DNA from: Verrucomicrobiota bacterium
GTDB taxonomy: Bacteria; Verrucomicrobiota; Verrucomicrobiia; Methylacidiphilales; Verrucolacustridaceae
DNA: 10,109 nucleotides
Reading direction: 5' to 3'
NCBI GenBank assembly: GCA_010024525.1
Contig: RGGS01000027.1
Location: 1 to 10,109, forward strand
Shown: positions 6,298 through 10,109 of the stretch, piece after piece
Layout of the letters: every line of letters begins with the position of its first letter
Position numbering within the stretch: the stretch's first letter is position 1
Notes under the pieces: model-generated
Seen by the model: the letters and a program-made list of their open reading frames with translations, nothing else
Told to the model about the DNA's origin: nothing
Database searches by the model: none
Made by a program: the position numbers and the translations under genes

Positions 6298-7146
6298 ATG
6301 CCTTCCCTTTTCCTGTCTCAACCCCTGGATCTACGCGCCACCCTGTTAGGGGGACAAACGTTTTGCTGGAACGAAAAGGTCGACGGATCGTTTGCAGGAT
6401 GGATCGAAGGCAAGCGGGTCCAGTTGCAAGTAAGGGAGCAATCTCTCCATTGGAATGAGCCGACGGTGTCTCCTGCATCCATTCAAAGCTTCTTTTGCCT
6501 CGATTTGGATCTTCCGCGGACTTTGGGAGAAGGCGGGCAAGACAGATGGATTCAAATAGCCACCCATACTCATCCGGGACTCCGACCGGTTCGGGATGAT
6601 TCCTGGGAGTGTTTGGTCAACTTTCTTTGTTCATCCCTCAAGCAGATTGTGCAGATCCAGCAGATCAATGCCCGACTGCGCTCGGTTTTTGGCGGAGACC
6701 AAGGCGAATTCCCCTCCGCCGAGGTTTTGGCCCAAGCTGGGGAACAAGCACTCCGACAATGTGCCCTCGGCTATCGGGCAAGACATGTGGCCGAAACGGC
6801 CCGGATCGTGGCCCAAGCCCGCAACTTTCTTACCATCCCCACCTCCCTTCCCACTTCCTCGGCGGCCCAGTATCTCGAGCAACTTCCGGGAGTGGGCCCC
6901 AAGATTTCCCGCTGCGTGCTTCTCTACGGTTATAGCCGTTGGGATGCCTTTCCCGTGGATGTCTGGGTCGACCGCCTGATTCGTGAACTCTATTTTCCCC
7001 GACGTCGAAAACCCTTTCGTTTCGAGGAATTGGAACAATGGTCCCATGAAAAGTTTGGTTCGGGCCGTGGCTTGGCGCAACTATGGCTTTTCCACTGGTA
7101 TCGCACCCGCCCGCGCTCCCCCGGCGCAAAGATCAGAGGGAAGTGA
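6298..7146 (+). CDS. ogg: OGG1-type 8-oxoguanine DNA glycosylase/AP lyase
   Basis: A 282-residue base-excision repair enzyme that removes 8-oxoguanine and may nick the resulting abasic site. The N-terminal OGG_N domain (1-75) carries LLGGQTFCW, matching SGQSFRW of human OGG1 but with Cys instead of the Arg. The core then shows ECLVNFLCSS, LGYRARHV (157-164), and the helix-hairpin-helix LPGVGPK with catalytic K202 followed by FPVDVW with D221; the K-D spacing of 19 equals human K249-D268. LAQLWLF near the C-terminus supplies Q261 and F265, matching the lesion-pocket Q315 and F319. By contrast, human N149, N150, N151 and R154, around the opposite-cytosine contacts, correspond to L114, K115, Q116 and Q119. 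The start is ATG 6298, with no Shine-Dalgarno, and OGG_N begins immediately. Its last 14 nt overlap the convergent antiporter gene. Confidence 0.93.
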   Translation: MPSLFLSQPLDLRATLLGGQTFCWNEKVDGSFAGWIEGKRVQLQVREQSLHWNEPTVSPASIQSFFCLDLDLPRTLGEGGQDRWIQIATHTHPGLRPVRDDSWECLVNFLCSSLKQIVQIQQINARLRSVFGGDQGEFPSAEVLAQAGEQALRQCALGYRARHVAETARIVAQARNFLTIPTSLPTSSAAQYLEQLPGVGPKISRCVLLYGYSRWDAFPVDVWVDRLIRELYFPRRRKPFRFEELEQWSHEKFGSGRGLAQLWLFHWYRTRPRSPGAKIRGK

Positions 7147-9160
7147 TTCCAGAGTCCCCCAAGAGCTGGTTAGCCGACACCATTTTTGCGCCCTCTCCAA
7201 AGACAAACAGACGATCCCCGGCTCGAATGACCTCGGTAGGTCCGGGCGAAATCAGGCTTTGGCCTGCTCTCTCTATCGCCACGATCACCGCCCCGGTGCG
7301 AGCGCGTAATCCGGTCTCCTGAAGAGTTTTTCCAATCCAAGGCGATTCTCCCTGAACCTGGTACGACCGAACCTCCGCATCCCCGGGAAGTTGGATGGAA
7401 TCCTGCAGGGGTGCGGTTTCCCAGGTTTCCCGAATCGCCGCCTGCCCTGAGGCATAAAGACGAACCAAGCGTCGCCTCATCACCAAAGCAGCTATCGCGG
7501 TCAAGATCACGGCAACGAAAAAGATTCTGGCCGAGGGAAGAAGGGGCGAGCTGATGAGTAGAAGATAAAACCCCAACAGTAGATAACCCGCCCCGGAAAG
7601 AGCCACCCAGGTCAGCCGCCGAGCCGATTCCACGTTCCGCTCGGCTCCAGACCTTGGAAAGGCCAACTCGGACAACAAGATCACCAAAGCGTGGTACTTT
7701 CGGATCCAAGCCACCAAGATCGGCAAGGCCAGCAACATGGCTCCCGCCCAATAGATCAGCTCCATCCAGCCAGAGGCCTCCGCCTGAGCAGGCATACGCC
7801 CGTGATAGGTGCGCCATAAACCGGCGGCCCCAAGAAAAGGAGCGGTGACCAAGGCGAGTTGAATCGCCAGTTGCCCGACCAGCTTGCGGACAAAAAGATG
7901 GGCCGCGTGGTGCCTCCCCCTTTGAGCCCCCCGCAAACTGCAAAACCAGGCATGATAGGTCCTCCAGAATTGGATCAGGGACCGGGGACCCCTCTGTTCG
8001 ATTTGGTCGGCGAGAGGGCTGGAAACCTGCACCAGATACGGAGTGGTCAGGGTCGTGAGAGCCGCGACCATCACGGTCAGGGAATAAATCCGCGAAGAGG
8101 TGGCCCCCAAGGTGACCCCCAGAGTGGAAATGATAAAAGAAAACTCGCCATTGTTTCCCAAACTCATTCCGGTACGCAGGGCGACACGAAAATCACAACC
8201 ACCCAACAGGGCCCCGGCCGTTGTGAAGATGGTTTTTCCCAGAATCACCGCCAAGGTAATGGCAGTCACCTGGCCCACTTCGTGCGGCGAAAGGTCAAAC
8301 TTCATCAGCATGCCGGAGGAAATGAAAAAGATCGCACTAAACAGATCCCGGACAGGAGCCGCCAATCTTTCAATTCGGCGCACTTCCCTCACCTCTGCCA
8401 ACACCGCCCCCATCAGAAACGCCCCCAAAGCCACGCTAAAGCCGATCTTCTCGGCAAAAAGTGCCAGCCCAAATACTAACCCAAGGACAGTGACCAAAAG
8501 AACCTCGTCCATGCGGGTTTGACCGGCTGTTCGGATCAGGCGTGGCACCAACAGAAAACCACCAACAGCCACGCTGGCAAAGAACGCGGTCAACTTGACC
8601 AAGGTCCCCATCGTTACATACCAACCCGCCTCCCCGGTCGTGCCCAAGCTGGTCAGGATTCCCATAATGGCAATGGCCAGTACGTCCTCGACGATGAGAA
8701 TGCCAAAAACAACCCTTGCGAAGTCCTGGCGGATAAGTCCCAGCCCCTCCAGCGTTTTGGCGATAATGGTCGTGGAGGAAATGGCAATAATGGCGCCCAA
8801 AAAAACACTCTCCATCCTTCCCCAACCAAAACAGTGGCCCAAATACTGCCCCAAGAGAAACATGCCACTGATTTCCACCACCGCAGCCACGAGGGCCACC
8901 AGCCCAACCTCCTTCAGTTTGCGCAGGCTGAAATGCAGGCCCACAGAAAACATCAGCAGCACCACCCCCAAATCCGCCAGGGTTTTGATCTCCTGTTCGT
9001 TGGAAACAAAACTAAAGGGAGGTGTATTGGGACCGATCAGGATTCCCGCCAGAATGTAACCCAAAACCACGGGTTGCCTGAGCTTTTGGCAGATGACCGT
9101 GGCCACGGCGGCCGCCGCCATGACCAGCGCCAAATCCTGAACTAACTCGATTCCGTGCAC
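7133..9160 (-). CDS. Kef-type (CPA2) monovalent cation/proton antiporter with C-terminal TrkA-C domain
   Basis: A 675-residue inner-membrane transporter that exchanges K+ or Na+ for protons. Residues 1-385 are the CPA2 exchanger module: LGYILAGILIGP (33-44), VGLHFSLRKL (73-82), SSTTIIAKTLEGLGL (128-142), the E158-D159 pair in LIVEDV in the ion-binding helix, and MSLGNNGEFSF (332-342). Residues 390-565 add an extra membrane region with about four hydrophobic segments (near 428-448, 464-486, 515-540, 543-562). Residues 598-668 are a TrkA-C (RCK_C) domain, marked by WIGKTLQETGLR and IRAGDRLFVFG. There is no Rossmann RCK_N/KTN domain with an NAD-binding glycine motif, unlike KefB/KefC. The start is GTG 9158-9160; an in-frame TGA lies six codons upstream, and MHGIELVQDLALV fits the family. 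No Shine-Dalgarno is visible. It is divergent from the Fe-S carrier gene and overlaps ogg convergently by 14 nt. Ion specificity cannot be read from sequence. Confidence 0.92.
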   Translation of the reverse strand: MHGIELVQDLALVMAAAAVATVICQKLRQPVVLGYILAGILIGPNTPPFSFVSNEQEIKTLADLGVVLLMFSVGLHFSLRKLKEVGLVALVAAVVEISGMFLLGQYLGHCFGWGRMESVFLGAIIAISSTTIIAKTLEGLGLIRQDFARVVFGILIVEDVLAIAIMGILTSLGTTGEAGWYVTMGTLVKLTAFFASVAVGGFLLVPRLIRTAGQTRMDEVLLVTVLGLVFGLALFAEKIGFSVALGAFLMGAVLAEVREVRRIERLAAPVRDLFSAIFFISSGMLMKFDLSPHEVGQVTAITLAVILGKTIFTTAGALLGGCDFRVALRTGMSLGNNGEFSFIISTLGVTLGATSSRIYSLTVMVAALTTLTTPYLVQVSSPLADQIEQRGPRSLIQFWRTYHAWFCSLRGAQRGRHHAAHLFVRKLVGQLAIQLALVTAPFLGAAGLWRTYHGRMPAQAEASGWMELIYWAGAMLLALPILVAWIRKYHALVILLSELAFPRSGAERNVESARRLTWVALSGAGYLLLGFYLLLISSPLLPSARIFFVAVILTAIAALVMRRRLVRLYASGQAAIRETWETAPLQDSIQLPGDAEVRSYQVQGESPWIGKTLQETGLRARTGAVIVAIERAGQSLISPGPTEVIRAGDRLFVFGEGAKMVSANQLLGDSGITSL

Positions 9161-9341
9161 GTGAGCACTTTGACAGATTCATGCCACCTTCCCAACTGCA
9201 AAGGGCAATCGAATCCTTGGTGTGGTCTCGTGGGTCGATTCTGTTGGTGGGCCGTATGTTTGAATCCACTTCCTGCATGTGGTCCGGGAATACCCGATTC
9301 CGTTTTTTGACACCCTTCCCAGAGACCTTTAAGGTATGCGC
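9161..9341. other. Divergent intergenic region with nested inverted repeats
   Basis: This 181-nt gap separates the antiporter gene (minus) from the Fe-S carrier gene (plus) and should hold both promoters. No gene was seen in it. CGGG-AATA-CCCG (9285-9296) is interlocked with GGAAT-ACCCG-ATTCC (9287-9301), a possible operator. TTGACA occurs at 9170-9175 and 9307-9312, but neither has a convincing -10 element at proper spacing. AAGG (9331-9334) is the ribosome binding site for the ATG at 9342. Confidence 0.5.
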
Positions 9342-9659
9342 ATGATTCAGATCACCGAGCGGGCAGCCCAACACATCCGTCAACTTACCTGCGAACGGGA
9401 TTCCTCCTACGGGTTAAGGCTGGCCATCGAGAAAGGCGGATGCGCGGGTCTTTCCTACGGGATGACGGTGGCTCCGTCCCAACCCGGGGACCAAAGCTTG
9501 GAGCAGAATGGGGCTCGGCTTTTCATGGCAGCTGACAGTCTTCAGCTGCTCGACGGTTGCACGCTGGACTATGAGGAGGAACTGACCCACACCGGCTTCA
9601 AGATCGTCAATCCCAAGGCCAAACAAACCTGCGGTTGCGGTACTTCCTTCGAGGCCTGA
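9342..9659 (+). CDS. A-type iron-sulfur carrier protein (HesB/IscA/SufA/ErpA family)
   Basis: A 105-residue cytosolic protein that carries iron-sulfur clusters, or iron, to target apoproteins. The three ligand cysteines are in place: C34 in GGCAGLSY, and C97 and C99 in CGCGTSF near the C-terminus, with the usual length and spacing. The N-terminus MIQITERAAQHI is typical of the family. Two ATGs, at 9336 and 9342, are in frame; 9342 is chosen because AAGG (9331-9334) is 7 nt from it but only 1 nt from the first, and because family members begin at this point. Whether it is IscA, SufA or ErpA cannot be decided, since no isc or suf genes are next to it. The following membrane-protein gene begins 4 nt after the stop, so the two are probably co-transcribed. 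Confidence 0.93.
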   Translation: MIQITERAAQHIRQLTCERDSSYGLRLAIEKGGCAGLSYGMTVAPSQPGDQSLEQNGARLFMAADSLQLLDGCTLDYEEELTHTGFKIVNPKAKQTCGCGTSFEA

Positions 9660-9663
9660 CTGC

Positions 9664-10109
9664 TTGGCATCGAAATGGGCTCTACAGGACGCGTTTCGCC
9701 CAGGCATCCTGGCGGTTCGGAGATTTTACCGGGTTTTTCTTTTTTTTCAGACCATCGCGATCGCCCTCTATTTTGCTTATCACCACCTTCCTGCGGTACA
9801 AAGTTCCTGCGACTCGTTTGCCGCATGGAAAAAATCGGGGGGCATCCCCCTCTCCGCTTTTCTGACCGCCGTTGCCGGAACCATCCTTCCTGAATTGGTT
9901 CGTACGGTGGTGGGGCCAGATCGCACCTGGGATATGGGGCGACTACGTCGTTTGGGATGGAATTTTCTCTTTTTCTCCTTCAATGGCCTGCTGGTGGACC
10001 TTTTTTACCTGCTTCAAGCCACACTTTTCGGCATCGGCGCTTCTTGGAAGGTAGTTCTCCCAAAAATGGCCTTGGATTTCTTTGGTTTCATTCCTTGGGT
10101 CGCCCTCCC
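9664..10109 (+). CDS. Membrane protein resembling Mpv17/PMP22, partial at right edge, TTG start
   Basis: An open frame of 148 codons with no stop runs off the right edge. It starts with TTG 9664, preceded by GAGG (9651-9654) at 9 nt spacing, right after the Fe-S carrier gene. Hydrophobic segments are at about 24-39, 61-77, 98-120 and 137-148. Residues 61-144 follow the layout of eukaryotic Mpv17/PMP22 proteins: IPLSAFLTAVAGTILPEL, then TWD (88-90) with R93, then FNGLLVDLFYLLQ (106-118, where the eukaryotic proteins have GP...WY..L), a short loop, then K134, D138 and P144 (K...DQ....P in Mpv17). The function of that family is debated (membrane channel or nucleotide supply in mitochondria); no bacterial role is known to me. 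Related hypothetical proteins appear to exist in Verrucomicrobiota. The C-terminal half lies outside the window, so the Mpv17 end motif cannot be tested. Confidence 0.75.
   Translation, partial: MASKWALQDAFRPGILAVRRFYRVFLFFQTIAIALYFAYHHLPAVQSSCDSFAAWKKSGGIPLSAFLTAVAGTILPELVRTVVGPDRTWDMGRLRRLGWNFLFFSFNGLLVDLFYLLQATLFGIGASWKVVLPKMALDFFGFIPWVAL

Noticed and set aside
7859..9145. Two long + strand open frames opposite the antiporter gene (7859-8479 and 8519-9145)
   Set aside because: Products are Gln/His/Asn/Lys-rich and low in structure, the typical complement of a membrane-protein gene; no start signals.
9307..9335. TTGACA (9307-9312) with TAAGGT (9330-9335) as promoter of the Fe-S carrier gene
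   Set aside because: The -10 matches only 3 of 6 positions and transcription would begin at the start codon, downstream of the ribosome binding site.
9336..9341. First ATG of the Fe-S carrier gene as the start
   Set aside because: AAGG would be only 1 nt away; the ATG at 9342 has 7-nt spacing and matches the usual MIxxTE start.
1..10109. CRISPR array, tRNA/rRNA, insertion sequence or phage features
   Set aside because: No regularly spaced repeats, cloverleaf, terminal inverted repeats, transposase or integrase motifs were found on either strand.

Overview
The window reads like an ordinary chromosomal stretch of a GC-rich Gram-negative bacterium, most probably a member of the Verrucomicrobiota (Opitutae-like). 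This is inferred from gene content, not from a marker RNA: the membrane-anchored coiled-coil protein starting MNKTLLLILCDFLLLN, the phoH - HD phosphohydrolase - ybeY cluster, an OGG1-type glycosylase and the protein family at the right edge all fit that phylum. No tRNA, rRNA, CRISPR array, insertion sequence or phage gene was seen. Coding density is high; start codons include GTG and TTG as well as ATG.

Left block, + strand (1-4401): a short C-terminal tail of a gene cut by the window edge, then a tightly packed set: an inner-membrane coiled-coil protein with a beta-rich C-terminal domain, phoH (ATPase linked to RNA metabolism), a 7TM-HD phosphohydrolase related to c-di-AMP phosphodiesterase PgpH but lacking the usual extracellular domain, and ybeY (rRNA-processing endoribonuclease). 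Stops and starts overlap (GTGA between phoH and the HD gene, 86 nt between the HD gene and ybeY), so this is probably one operon with translational coupling.

Centre (4479-7146): two minus-strand genes, a DUF4239 (bestrophin-like) membrane protein and a secreted protein with two tandem copies of a beta-type repeat. The second is divergent from ogg (+), an OGG1-type 8-oxoguanine DNA glycosylase that keeps the catalytic and lesion-binding residues but has changed the residues that read the opposite cytosine.

Right block (7133-10109): a large minus-strand CPA2 (Kef-type) cation/proton antiporter with an extra membrane region and a C-terminal TrkA-C (RCK_C) domain but no RCK_N domain; its 3' end overlaps that of ogg by 14 nt. 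Divergent from it is an A-type Fe-S carrier (HesB/IscA/SufA family), followed 4 nt later by a TTG-started membrane-protein gene cut by the right edge that resembles the eukaryotic Mpv17/PMP22 family.

How they may work together: phoH and ybeY form the conserved RNA-quality/ribosome-maturation pair; the PgpH-like protein and the TrkA-C antiporter could both belong to c-di-AMP-dependent ion homeostasis; ogg and the Fe-S carrier are stress and repair functions. No single novel multi-gene system stands out. The best leads are the Mpv17-like gene, the altered opposite-base pocket of Ogg, the minimal HD phosphohydrolase and the possible pseudoprotease fold in the coiled-coil protein.
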